From Phymatolithon calcareum (lineage: Eukaryota; Rhodophyta; Florideophyceae; Hapalidiales): 64,000 bases of DNA. This document shows positions 52,501 to 62,699 of this stretch, one piece after another. Location of the stretch: the NCBI GenBank assembly GCA_977006965.1, contig OZ345374.1, positions 2,294,001 through 2,358,000 on the forward strand. The letters run 5' to 3'. Made by a program: the position numbers and the translations under genes. Numbering within the stretch: position 1 is the first letter of the stretch; every line of letters begins with the position of its first letter. Below the pieces are notes generated by a model that worked only from the letters and a program-made list of their open reading frames with translations, had not been told where the DNA came from and did not search any database.

Positions 52501-52690
52501 CGCTGGCGTTCATGAAGACGCGCGGGCGCGTGCGCTGACGGCGAGGACATCGTGCACGGGTCGAGCGCGGAGTCGGGATGACTCCGCCGCATCCGGCGCA
52601 ACCGAAGGCCATCGCAGAGGCAGTTTGCACCGGCAGCGGTGAAACGAAGGTGGTCCCTGGGTTGGTGCGACAACCTAGACGACGCCACAT
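49553..52690 (-). CDS. RelA/SpoT homologue (RSH1-like), (p)ppGpp metabolism
   Basis: Intronless, 1045 residues. Bifunctional-type architecture: a transit-peptide-like N-terminus (Arg/Ala/Thr-rich, few acids in residues 1-60), Pro-rich linker, and HD hydrolase about 160-370 (YIIHPIAV, LLHDTVEDT at 221-228, VKLADRLHNMRTL at 322-334). Next come the synthetase fold about 395-545 (RFKDYIAFPKPNGYQSLHTTV at 490-510, MEIQIRT at 521-527), the TGS domain about 611-671 (VFVFTPKGRIIDLP) and a C-terminal ACT-like domain about 895-985. In plastids such enzymes set (p)ppGpp levels that tune transcription and translation. The hydrolase motifs are complete, with an extra 40-residue insert (about 258-300) between the HD box and the LADRLHN helix. 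In the synthetase, usual GR-K, VR-I and PGRFKD residues are changed (GSTK, NLCVV, PKRFKD), so synthesis may be weak or lost. Acidic C-terminal tail. Confidence 0.93.
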   Translation of the reverse strand: MWRRLGCRTNPGTTFVSPLPVQTASAMAFGCAGCGGVIPTPRSTRARCPRRQRTRPRVFMNASENEASEDNAANEDNDPAQTQMPLPQFPSFTRPAARARRPPLLPTPPPPAPPPAPPPPQKPVHMPDSPVIRSLALNLRGIDALPSEASLMRYMQDLRPKLDYLGPRARERVLSALEVANVAHEGQKRKSGEPYIIHPIAVAAILADLRMDRDSIIAGLLHDTVEDTPFTLEEIEVLFGADVRKIVEGETKISKLASKVHGQNANIATCENKAPSHFNGLARLSPSVSARMKKEEEEQEKQADNLRGMFLAMTEDVRVIIVKLADRLHNMRTLEHMKPEKQRKIAKETLEFFAPLAHRLGMRRIKSELEELSFRYLYPKEYRDLSADVESIKRRSRFDFCLRAAEDILKNVLEEDRILYNMVRSVEVIGSTKELYAIHKRRLAGESLSSMLDVANLCVVVDLDPGVDSNHSCYHVLGRIHEMWKPLPKRFKDYIAFPKPNGYQSLHTTVLLGQKHDFFAMEIQIRTKAMHRVAEEGIAAELFQCSVPHPTVAASGAHPAVASDDDAVSTGPDAEWRKRTQGWLISIRDYIDSFSSSRDLVDAVRRDLLGNRVFVFTPKGRIIDLPKDCTPVDLAYRIHTDVGHKMIGARVNGNMVPLDYKLQNADVVKIIGSNSSPGPSSEWMGYARSRTARQRIRQFLRARDRDNMLDRGRVVLENAATERGYPIPSEAALTELIPRLSAVLSAVSSIRDIKTVDDLYIAIAKGVPEDSGLDLQGTVLSLLRDRRHAVIENSAQEPAPATAVEELADIRHLESATCCHPVRGDEVMGIRVSSDSGKATVVHRLHCDHLLSKLRQRPVSPEVVGLRWAHDANDLSSDPRVPYRDAFAATEARARPRSGARSQLAMTARVVVVAHDCDGLLSYVSGVLSAMGRSIRRAYTATDATVMEATLAFEVLVEDVGQLKAILERIEQCEEVLSARRVGPNEGLEYFPPQLARPYRPRGGGGSANGKGKGAEKTAVLGGQIIGAEELEIDEFLGDDYDDVM

Positions 52691-55600
52691 GGTGAACAGA
52701 AGAGCGGCGGAATCTGGTCGGCGAGGTGTGCGGCACCGGTGTGGAGGATGGTATCATAGAGTGGTGATTTTTGCAGTTTAGAGCAATTTTTTAAGAATGT
52801 ATGATAATCCAGATCCATCCAGGAGTAGCTTGGGAAACCAATTGCTTGGCGGCGCGTAGCAACTATGTCGGGCACAAGGAAGATTCGAATTGACAGAGAA
52901 ACCCTAAAACCACGGATTTTTCCGCACCCATTTTCTGAGTTCGGTGTGCCGAAATTTGCTTGCTGCGCTGGTCTGTGGATGAATGCGCCAAAAATGAAGG
53001 GCCAGTGGTGCTAATGTCGGAGCGGTGTGATGTGGTTTGCGGCCTCAGGAGTAGCTGAATGAGGCCCAAATTTGGTTCCACTGAGATGTTAAATTATGGC
53101 AAGAATGAGGAAGAGGCTCGGAGACTAATTGGCTCCGAAAAATGTCTGGCTATTCTGAGACAAACTGTCGTCTCTGCCCGGCAAACTTTCGTGGACCTAA
53201 GGTCGAGTTTTGACCCCTGCAAATGCTCCAAATTTCAGATTATCACGGACACGGCAGTAGATTAGGACAAAGTTGTTACGTTTGTTTTAAGAGGTTGTTG
53301 CTGTGTGTACCCCTGATGTGGGTTACCTTCAACAGATTAGGATTGCACAAGTCCAAAAAACCTGTCGCCAAGGATATACGAAAACAGAGACGGGCGTGTT
53401 CTACTGAGGCACTTCGAAGAGAGGTCCAGGATCTGCAATGACAGCATGAAGCCCACCCGTTAGCATCGATAGCGATGCCATCATCCAGACAAACATCTTG
53501 GCAGCGTTCCTCTGCCGAATCTCATCATCAATCAAAATGCCTGGCAAAAGTTTAGCATGTGGACGACTGTGCAGGGGAGACACTCATCATGACCGTCTCT
53601 TAGTACCCGCAGCCACTTCGTCCGCACGGTCTAAAGAGCCGGGGGCAGTGTCTGCATTGCGCCATTTGCAATCCCGCTTATTCGCTACGGGGAAAAATCT
53701 CTGATCAGCGCAAGTTCCACCCCTGTAGTGGTAGGGAGGCGCTTCGCCTGTCGGGTCATGAAAATCACGTAAAACTATCACCGGTGCCGTACAGACAGCG
53801 CTTTAAACGCTGAGCGACAGAGGAGGACTTGCAGATCGAATCTCGCGCAATTTGTGCCGCGCACTCAGATTTGAGCACGACAGGGTGTTCATGATGAAGA
53901 GAATGTAATCCCTCATGCGCGTCCTTTCGTACTGCTAGGTCACCACGGCCGACTTTCGCTATCAAGCTGGCGAATTGTAGAGTGAACATCTCTGCAGCGC
54001 GCGGATCGAGAGGATGCGCGTTGCATTGGGCTTTTAAATATATCGAGCCTGGCAAAGTCAGAAAACACTTGGTAACGTCAAAGTTCCGTTTGCCCGGAAA
54101 AATGAGCTCTTGATTGCGTCTGGTCCAGTCGATCGCTTTCAGTTTGCAGGACGATGCAGAATTAGTGCTGATGCAAATTCACAACGCGGCGCATCTGGTG
54201 GAACAACCCTTGCCACACGAGTACTGTAGACGGTGAACCAACCTATTCTGTCCCATGGGCACTGGTGCTGAACGACCGATTTTCCTATTCCAGGACCTGC
54301 CTGCACGTCTTATAAATTTTACACCTGCAGTGCAATTTATCTCATAGCAACCACATCAGCAGAAACTTTTTTCTTATTTCAGTTAGAATCTCACTGGATG
54401 TTCACGCCAACGTACAACAAATTTGTTTCTTCTTCGTGATGTTTCTCGGCCAACATTTTGTATTGTCCAGTACCCGAAAGATACAGACTTACTGGAGTAC
54501 TTTCCTTCACTGATCTGCTATCAGTTTGCCGTCATTCGGCAAGGAAGGCACTAAAATGCTGATTTACGCGGGGACTGCAACGGTGAAAGCAGCTAAATTC
54601 GCTTTCAGTCCCTTGTCAAGTCGTTCTTTTCTCGTCCTTGAGCGCATTTTGCGTTGCAATACCAAGCGGTATGTCGTGGTCCAAAGGCGAAGCTATTCCC
54701 AAGTCTGATTTTCTCCACAATGGCATCTGCTTTCTACTGAACCTTACGTAAACACTTACTTCTCTCCCGATACACAAGATTCCTGCAGTCCAGTGTAGCT
54801 GACTGAAATACCTGCAAGCATTGGCGTGGAAGCGAGGCGACGTCACTGAGAGCACCGCATTGTTGACTTAAATCTCTCTCCGGAGTCTAGTGCAACCCGT
54901 AGAAAACGCTAGATATTGCAATTTGCCAGCTCCTCGTGAAGAGAAATTAGGTACAAATGCCGTCTGAAGCGCCCCATCTCGCTCTTGATACTACCATGTT
55001 GCTTAGTGTTCTAAGCCTATCCTGTACTTTCTGAATGTAGTCCAACCAACAGATGAAAATATTACTCATATTCAAACGACTCAAAAAGAACCACGCTAAC
55101 TCAGTGCAACAGAGCAGCTGAGTACTCAGATATTGCAGTCAAAGACTATCGACAACCACTTTTCGGGTCATCAACTTCTTATGCTCGACATCTACTAGCT
55201 TCAGTCTCTGAGCTCAGGCTGTCCCAAAATTTCATTGCAAGGCCTACAGACCGCAGTCCCAACACAATACAGTACCGTTGGTGAACACACCCTTTCTATA
55301 TATCCGTAGCTTCTTCTCTTCAATCATGTCGTCATTAACCAAAGAGAAACTTCTTCTCCGTACAGCTCGTCCAAGCTAAACTTCCTGTAACAATGTCAGT
55401 ACTTGTCCACTCCAGACTCAAGACTCTCTCTCGAGTCTGACTATCAAAGAATGAATTCCACCAGTAGCACGTGGACTGCAGCAGGCAAGAAATCATTTCT
55501 ACCTATCCTTTGCTTTTGCAACTGTCATGGCGCCGAGTGCTGCCAGGGATGCAGCTCGCAAGCCATTCGCCCTCCGCACATGCACATTCATAATGCGCTT

Positions 55601-57004
55601 AAGGCGCAGGGCAAAGTCGAGATATCCCCCGAAGCTGAACTGCAGCCGTTTCATTTGCGTCTCAGCATTCCCACACAACAATCCAAATAGATCAGACGTA
55701 TTTTTTGACACCGCACGAGATTCCCAATGTGGTTTTTGTCCCGTGTTCGAGCTACATGCAGGACTGCGTGCCCTAATCAGACTCCAGTCGTCTGGCTCTA
55801 CTTAGATCGCTCCTGTCCTCCTTCCGTATGATAGAGGGTACACACACAATGGGAATTAGGACGGATTCCGACAATTGTGTCAAGTACATTCTCTTGTCCA
55901 TTTTGTCTGCCAAAGAATAGGCTTGTACACCCTTATCGACACGGAAAGCAATACCAGACGTTACAGGGCCTCCCGCACAGGACATTACTGTGTCGAGAAA
56001 ATCTATGCCCGAGAACCGGGGCTTACTGACAATGCATTAGTGCTCTGCGGTTCGTAAACGAACGAGGAACAATCTCCTCGCTTTGCATGCAGGACAAACA
56101 TCGTATCTTTCTGACAATAGTGTTTGCTCGATTCGTTGGGAATGCAGACAGGCTTGCGATGGATAATTTTTTGGATGATAAATTTGTTTTCTTTACTTTT
56201 TCAAAGCGGTCACCAAGGAGTCCTTTCTAGCAGTAGAGCTACGGAAGGACTAATCGCATGCCAAATATTACCAGCGTGTCAAGCCCTGTGGGTGCTTGCT
56301 GCGGCGGTTCCGAATCGTGCTTGCAAATTCCACAGGGTTGCGTGCTGCGGAGAACGCCAACATGATCGGACGATTATCAGAAAACTTCAAGCAGACAAAT
56401 TTGATACTTTTTGTACAAGCTCCATGATCTTAGGTTTTCCCGAGAGACTTCCGCGGAAGCAGTTAATTATGGCTTGTCACCATGTAGGACAAAAGACAAA
56501 GAGAAAGGCATGCAGTCGAGATGTGTTCTTTGAGAAGGTCGTGGGTGGGCGGGGAGAAGAGAAAGGCATACCTCCAAGGCAAGGCACGGGCAGAACTGGC
56601 GCGGATAAATACCGAGTAAAACAAACGTGCAGCGGAAGAAATTCGCTGAGCGCAGTGTCGGTCGCACACCTTGGATGCCGCTGCTGGTAGTGTCAGTAAG
56701 TCCCAACAGTGTCGGTGCCTGAGGGAGGTCAGCGTACGCGAACAGCCCGGCTGTATCCACCGTAGGCTTCTTCGCTATGCGGTTCACAAGATTTTCACTC
56801 ATGAAAAGCGAGCTCTTCAAATAACGAAAACTTTTGCTCGAGAGGCGCCTCGAAACTATGTGCCCCATATGGAGTTTTTCTTTTCGTATTTCAAAATTCA
56901 GCCCTACTTCTCAACCTCTAACTCTTCGCTATGTTGTTACACTTGAATTATAATTCTCTAGGCTTCCTTGCCAAGACTCCCGTGGGCATAATTAGGGCGA
57001 CAAT
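52691..57004. other. No gene recognised (4.3 kb)
   Basis: Immediately upstream of the RSH gene lies its probable promoter. 53587-54055 on the minus strand has two adjoining frames (64 and 96 codons) that look mildly coding-like, but I could not assign them. 56124-56690 has a 188-codon plus-strand frame with no domain. The rest is short frames. Confidence 0.4.
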
Positions 57005-57621
57005 GTCGGTGTCGCGCCCGTGTTATGTCGCTGTCCCAAGGCGGTCGCTTTTTCCTCTCGCAACTGCACGCCGCACAACTTGGATCGCGATAGTCATGCT
57101 GTTCGTAGTAGGTGATCTAATGGGCCATACGGGCACGTGTCTCTCGTGTGTCTATGCGCTGCATCGCTGTCTTTTGCGTAGGTTGTAGTATATAAGCTAG
57201 TTTGTTCCTTCCGCTGAGTAAAGGAAGGTGGGGGAGTTCTGGATTTCGGCTCGATTGCTTGGATCAAGCACGCGCAATGTTCGCCTGTAAATCCCTTCGA
57301 CCACGCGGAGTCGGTGACTTCTCAACCCTTCTTGACCGCAACCGTTTCGCCACACAAGCCAGTTCGGTGACATTCGCGCTCAAGGCCCCTGTCCACTCTT
57401 CGCGCGCCTGTCTCAAGGTCGACGACCAAGCCAAGGTCGCCGCCGGAGGACGACGCCGACGTCTACACGCTTAATCTGTCTGTTTGTCCTGGAGGTTTTG
57501 TTTGCTTGTCTTTCTTTCCTTCTCTTTTGTCTTGTCTCTCCCGCTCTTTTCTTCTCTCTCCTCTCTTGGGCTTTCTCTCCCATGTGGCGTCGGGTTCTTT
57601 GGAGCCCGGCGCTACAGTCGG
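57005..57621 (+). mobile_element. Solo LTR with 5-bp TSD
   Basis: 57010-57616 (607 bp) starts TGTCGCGCCC and ends GCGCTACA. It is flanked by GTCGG at 57005-57009 and 57617-57621. A TATATAAG box lies at 57189-57196, and a long CT-rich stretch follows in the 3' half, both usual for LTRs. It ends like the gypsy LTR at 11265 (GCGCTACA) but is otherwise different, so it belongs to another family. A solo LTR arises by recombination between the two LTRs of a full element. Confidence 0.8.
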
Positions 57622-58359
57622 CTATTCAACCACGAACTCAAATACTCTTCAAAGCTCAAGGTCTGAAAAAGGGAAGGAAACATCTTGGCTCCAGTTTCCC
57701 GCTTTCCTCGTGCATGATATCGGCAAGTTTGAAAAAGAAATTGAATGTACTGTATGACGGGCCTTGGGAATCACAGCTGAATTGAAGCATGTTGTCAAAC
57801 AAAGTTGAGAGTGTAAAATGCATCGGCGTCGATGCAGGGATTCGAAACTGTCGCCTTTTGAATCCGCCTCGGTCACCGGCTGTGATGTCAGATGAGGAAG
57901 GTGGTCTACTGTGTAGGTGAGATTGACTTATGGTTGGCCCTAGTAGATTGGGATGTGATCATAGAGTATGATTGAATTCGCAGACATGGCCAGAGTCACT
58001 CCCGCTGCGGAATGTGATGTTTGTCCGTTTGAGTGGACAAAAGAAGTGAAGTTGTTGGCTTTCCGCCCACTCAAACTCAGCATGTCCCTCGCTAAAGAGA
58101 AAAGCACTATATTGAAGTGAATGGCTACATTTGACAGATGTTAGCTAACAATAACAAACGCTCGTTGCTCACAAAACACCTCATGGTACGTTTCCAGCTG
58201 TACTGCACAATCAATTTCACATTGACTTTTTAGGTAATCTTTATTTCTACTCAAAGCAGAGCGGCGCAAAACGTTTCGCGATGCAGCGTGTGTGTGCTCT
58301 CGAGAGGCATAGTGCCGTTGGACAGCCGGGGAGAGAGGTGCGATCCAATCCTTTGCGAT
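57622..58359. other. No gene recognised
   Basis: Short frames without features. Confidence 0.4.
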
Positions 58360-58762
58360 TGCTCCTAATTGCAATCGGCAATCATGGTTGGAGATTTCGA
58401 TGATGCGATCGATTGCAATATGTATTCGGCAGATTGCAATATTCCCTTATTGCACGATGCTTCGATTTACTGTACTGCATATCGACAGCTTTTCAATGCG
58501 ACATCATGGCTCTCACAATTTTCACTACGTAGCACCCAGAAAAGTCCGGTTGACAAAGTGAGTTGGAGTTCAACGTTAAAGTTAACTGTCCGGTTATTCA
58601 GCTTCAGGGCTTGCCGCAATAGTATTTTTAATGATTGCTGAGGACAGTGCAATAGCAATAGCAGTGACGGCGACTTCTTTGCAATAAGGATTGCAATAGA
58701 ATATGACCGGCAATATGAAGGCAATATCGAAAATCTTCTTCACGTTCAGGATAGATCGTTAT

Positions 58763-58770
58763 GCTCCATA
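58763..58770. repeat. hAT-B target-site duplication, left
   Basis: GCTCCATA, repeated exactly at 62296-62303. Confidence 0.93.
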
Positions 58771-58916
58771 CAGGGGTTGCGCCAATTCCATTGCTATCAA
58801 TTTAATTGCAATTTTTCCCAATTCCACCCAAATTGGTTCTTCGAGCTGAATTGCAATTTGAATTGGTCGCACCTAATACTGAGGATCGAAGTAGATGAAC
58901 ATTGGACCAGGGGAAT

Positions 58917-58924
58917 GTTATGGG
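58917..58924. repeat. hAT C2 target-site duplication, left
   Basis: GTTATGGG, repeated exactly at 61227-61234. Confidence 0.95.
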
Positions 58925-61226
58925 CAGGGTATGGATAAATATAACGGGAATTTCCGTACACGGCAGTATCGACCAATACGTACTGTACTGGACTCTGAGA
59001 TGCGTACGGCAATACGTATTGGGTTTCTATTAGGTTGTGCGTCCACTCATCAAGACTGTGAAAGTATCGTGTTAAATGCTGTTTGTGATGTTCCAAATTG
59101 TTCACCACTTTCATTCTCGCCCCCTTCCTATCGTCCGTGACTCAATTGTTGACGACGACATGCCGGACCAAACTACTCGTCCGAAAATGCGAGCTGTCGT
59201 CGAGATGCTAATGACGAAGCGTCCCGATGTCTTCTGCAATGTTCGTCCGAAAAAAGGAGGACCAGAACGAGCAAACGTTCCACACTTCGAATTTTCATGC
59301 CCACTTGGCGATGAATGCAGAAATGATGGGACAGTGCGATTCGAGAAAGGCACAGGATACACAAACGCATTCAAACATCTTGTTTCTTGTTTGTCCCATG
59401 GTGATGTAGACCATCTATATCAAACGTACGAAACCGCCCTCGCTCAGCAGCGGCGTGTTGGAATCCTCAAGCGCAAGGAATTTTTCGCTACTTCGCTTGC
59501 AGCAACGGAGAAAGAGCGAGCAGTACACGCCTACATTGAGCTTGTTACTGATCTCGATTTGTCGCTTGCAGTTATCGAGAGCCGCGTATTACGTCGAAAT
59601 GTGATACACAAGCACCCTATCAATGTCAAGTACTTCAAAGATGTTCTTTTCACACTAACGGAACTCGTTTAACAAGATATTGGGCGTGAAATGATGGGCA
59701 CGCGAGGTGAAATTGTGCATGACGGCTGGACGAATTGCGGTACGCACTACTTCGGGGTTTACGCGTCATACATGCGGAAAGTATCGGTTGTACGAAATGG
59801 TGTAACACAAGTTATCGAAGAACATGCACTGCCACTACTTTCTGTCAGCCCTATGGCAAACGTGCGAGATGACGGTGAGCAAGAGACTGGAGAATCGCAT
59901 ACTTTCGATGCGTTGACACTCGTTCGGCACATTGAACAGGTGTTTGAGTTTTACGGCGTTGATGTTCACGATTGGACTGTTTGTTCAATTGCAGACAATT
60001 GCGCAGTCAATAAGCGACTTGCACGACTTTTGAACGTTCCTCATGTTGGTTGTTTGTCTCACAAATTGAATCTGGAGGTGAACAGTATGTTGACAGCGGA
60101 CTTGGTCCTCAAGAGCATAGTTGAGTCGGTTCATAAAACTATGCTACATTGCAAGCGAAAGTTAACACACCGTGCTATGCTACGAAACCTGACTCATTTA
60201 GCTCCTGTTCTGCACAATACGACGAGGTGGTCGAGCAAGTATGAAATGCTGAAACGATTTACAGAAATTCGCGGTGAACTTCTTCAGGTTGCCGACACGG
60301 AAGGAGCGACTGTTTCTGTCGACAGAAGTGCTACGTTTCAACAAAAGGTGTCGAAATATTCGAAAATGATGGGCGAGATTGACAGCGTGACGAAACTTCT
60401 ACAGAGTAAAACTTCGACGTTGGCGGATTGTCGAATGTATGTCGATGCTTTGCTGCATGATGTCGACCAGTACCGAAACGACGAGATCTCTGTTTTGTAT
60501 GGATGTCCCTTGGGCAAGACATACTTACCTATCGACGCCCGTATCGCACCAAATTCTGACTTTGAATCCGGTGTTGTCAAAATTCAACGTGGAAATGTCA
60601 CAGGAATGACAGACCTCGAGAAAGAAGCGTGCAAAAAACTACGAACTCCGGAATTTGAAATGACCGCTGAGCTATCAAATCCTACAATGTCAGTAGTTGA
60701 GAGGATCGCGTTACGAAAGCGACGTCGTCTTAATGAAACTCACAAATACGTCAACTGCGATTTTATTTTGGGATCGGCAGCTGAGGTGGAACGACTGTGG
60801 TCTGTTGCGAAGAACATACTCAGAGAAAACCGCAAGTTAATGACGCCGCTTTTGTTTGAAGCTCTACTGTTCTTGAAAGTGAACAAAGGATACTGGGGCC
60901 TTGACACAGTATGTAAGGCAATGAAAAAAGCTCGAAGTGACAAAGTGAAGGCTCGAATCCAAGAAGACGCAGAGCAGTTGTCGATGTACACCGGCGAGGG
61001 AGACGAGTAGTAGATGTACGGAAATACGTATTGGACCACGTGAGTAAACGTGTACAGTATTGAATTTTGTACTGGAGCACGAAGACGAATACTTTTCCGT
61101 TATATTTATCGCAACCCCGAGTAAATGTACGGAAATACGTATTGGACCACGTGAAGTAAACGTGTATTGAATTTTGTACTGGAGCACCAAGACGAATACG
61201 TATCCGTTATATTTATCGCAACCCTG
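58925..61226 (+). mobile_element. hAT transposon copy C2, transposase stop
   Basis: 2302 bp, the same length as copy C1 at 32758-35059, with the same ends and tandemly duplicated right end. I count about a dozen single-base differences (around 0.5%). Perfect 8-bp duplication. Inserted in hAT-B. Confidence 0.95.
59160..61010 (+). pseudogene. hAT transposase with one nonsense mutation (C2)
   Basis: Same 616-codon gene as in copy C1, starting at ATG 59160. A G-to-T change turns the GAA codon after LTELV into TAA (59670-59672), about 170 codons in. The rest of the frame (to 61010) is open and nearly identical to C1. Other differences are scattered substitutions. The protein cannot be made full length, so this copy depends on C1-type transposase supplied in trans. 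Confidence 0.93.
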
Positions 61227-61234
61227 GTTATGGG
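61227..61234. repeat. hAT C2 target-site duplication, right
   Basis: GTTATGGG, identical to 58917-58924. Confidence 0.95.
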
Positions 61235-61258
61235 GGGGAGTAAAGCAGAATGTTGAGG

Positions 61259-61421
61259 GAATCAACGTACTCACCTCACGTTCAGTACGTGGTCTTTGTT
61301 CTAATAATACCCAGAGTACGTAGATGAACATTAGACACAGCACATTAATCGGATGCAAGAATCAACGTACTTACCTTATGTCCAGTACGTGGTCTTTGTT
61401 CTAGTAATACCCAGAGTACGT
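61259..61421. repeat. Two direct repeats of 63 bp, period 100 bp
   Basis: 61259-61321 and 61359-61421 are nearly identical (GAATCAACGTACT...CCCAGAGTACGT). They lie in the hAT-B leader upstream of the TATA-like box and contain repeated GTACGT words, which could be transposase binding sites. Confidence 0.8.
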
Positions 61422-61789
61422 TCTGTATACCATCAAAACATCTATGAAACTTAGGCCATGGCTACTTCTTGCTATGTTAAATAAAGACGAGATTGAGCCG
61501 TTGGACTCCAAACGATTTCAACAATGGGCCTATTCATGTGCTATCATCTACTTAGCTGTATCGATCAATTTACCAGCCAAATACAGAACAACGGCATGAA
61601 TGTCTTTAGCTACGATTAGAGTCCAGCAGTCACGATGGTTCAATCTCAAGTATAAAAGGGATAGCATTAGATCTCTTGATTTGAAACCTATCAGCCTTCT
61701 CCGAAATTCTCAAGCATTCCCCTTCACAGTCGAGTCCAACCCATCTACCAGACCTCGTTCAACGTTCCAGCACATTCCGCTCCACTAGC

Positions 61790-62243
61790 GATGACACTAC
61801 CTTCACCGACACCAAAGCCGAAACAAGTTGTGCAGCTGCTTATGAACCTCATTTGAGAACAAACCCGTGATATACACTCGCGTCAAGTAGGCCTAACTCG
61901 ACGGAATGTGCCATTTTGCATCTATCTCTGCTCAAAGGGTGATCAGTGTACCGGAGAATGTGAGTTTTTCTTCGAAAAGGGTACTGGGTTCTCCAACCCG
62001 TACAATCATCTCAAGAATTGCATTGGAGGTGGAAGCGAAGAACATTTGCTAGAGATATACAGAGCCGTTCTTGCCGAGAAGTTGAGATCCGGGTCGTCGT
62101 TCACAGTTCAATCGTCAATGGTGATGAAGCTCACGGAACGTGAAAAGGCGATGAACAGCTATCTTAGTATTGATGTCTATATTGTGGGAAGCCTTCCAAT
62201 TGCAATGCGAATTGCTGCAAACAAAACTGAGCAATTAAATTGA
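61790..62243 (+). pseudogene. hAT-B transposase N-terminus
   Basis: ATG 61790 begins MTLPSPTPKPKQVVQLLMNLI, aligned with the start of the C1 transposase, then a stop, then on in frame: RRNVPFCIYLCSKGDQC, FEKGTGFSNPYNHLKNC (zinc-binding C...C...H...C like FEKGTGYTNAFKHLVSC), and LTEREKAMNSYL (ATEKERAVHAYI). The frame then runs into the element's right end and stops at 62241-62243. The catalytic core is absent. Confidence 0.75.
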
Positions 62244-62295
62244 TAAATTTCACCCGGGACTGCAATCGCAAACAATGGAATTGGCGCAACCCCTG

Positions 62296-62303
62296 GCTCC
62301 ATA
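62296..62303. repeat. hAT-B target-site duplication, right
   Basis: GCTCCATA, identical to 58763-58770. Confidence 0.93.
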
Positions 62304-62516
62304 TCTTCTCGCAGAAGCTTGTTCACGCGGTCGCTTCTTCTATTAGACGTGGCAAAGGATACGAAGGACTGGTTCCAATACGTTCTGTTGACTTTCAAGA
62401 ACATTAACGCCTCTAGCAACAGCGGCGTCATCGACGCACTGTTCTCCGCTAGTACATACTTTGCCATGGACCACAGGCGTTCTACTTCGACAGGAGAGGG
62501 GGATGAGAGACGGTGA
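62304..62516 (-). pseudogene. hAT-A transposase C-terminal fragment
   Basis: Minus-strand VEVERLWSMAKYVLAEN, then SMTPLLLEALMFLKVNRTYW, the dimerisation domain of a hAT transposase (VERLWSVANNILREN, LMTPLLFEALLFLKVNKGYW in C1). It runs to LLREDME at the insertion point. Across the insertion the next codons at 58770-58746 give HNDLS and a stop, a natural C-terminus. The rest of the gene upstream is missing. Confidence 0.82.
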
Positions 62517-62699
62517 GGCAGGACTGTCACTCAGGATCTGAGTGTACTCTGTCTGATTGAACTACCGTAGAATTAGCCGATTGGCAGTCCATTGATTAAT
62601 GCAACGTCAGCTCTTTGCTAACTTTGAATTGAATATTTTACGTCTCTGACATTCAGTGATCCGGTACTATACGTACTGTCGGTGGCATGCGTTTGCGAA

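Larger units (their letters stand above)
58771..62295 (+). mobile_element. hAT-B element, itself carrying hAT copy C2
   Basis: Ends are perfectly matched inverted repeats starting CAGGGGTTGCGCCAATTCCA, and the flanking 8-bp duplication is exact. Without the nested copy C2 (58925-61226 plus one 8-bp duplication) the element is about 1.2 kb: 5' part with a TATA-like box (TATAAAAGGG near 61650), a transposase N-terminus, then directly the right end. Core and C-terminus of the transposase are deleted. It sits in the last codons of the older hAT-A transposase. Confidence 0.9.

Noticed and set aside
49553-52690. Bacterial contamination as source of the RelA/SpoT gene
   Set aside because: N-terminal transit-like extension, convergent position next to an intron-bearing eukaryotic gene, and plant-type architecture argue for a nuclear gene.
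53587-54055. Adjoining minus-strand frames resembling a decayed retroelement
   Set aside because: I could not match any motif, so I did not name a family.
56124-56690. 188-codon plus-strand ORF
   Set aside because: No domain and irregular composition; probably chance.
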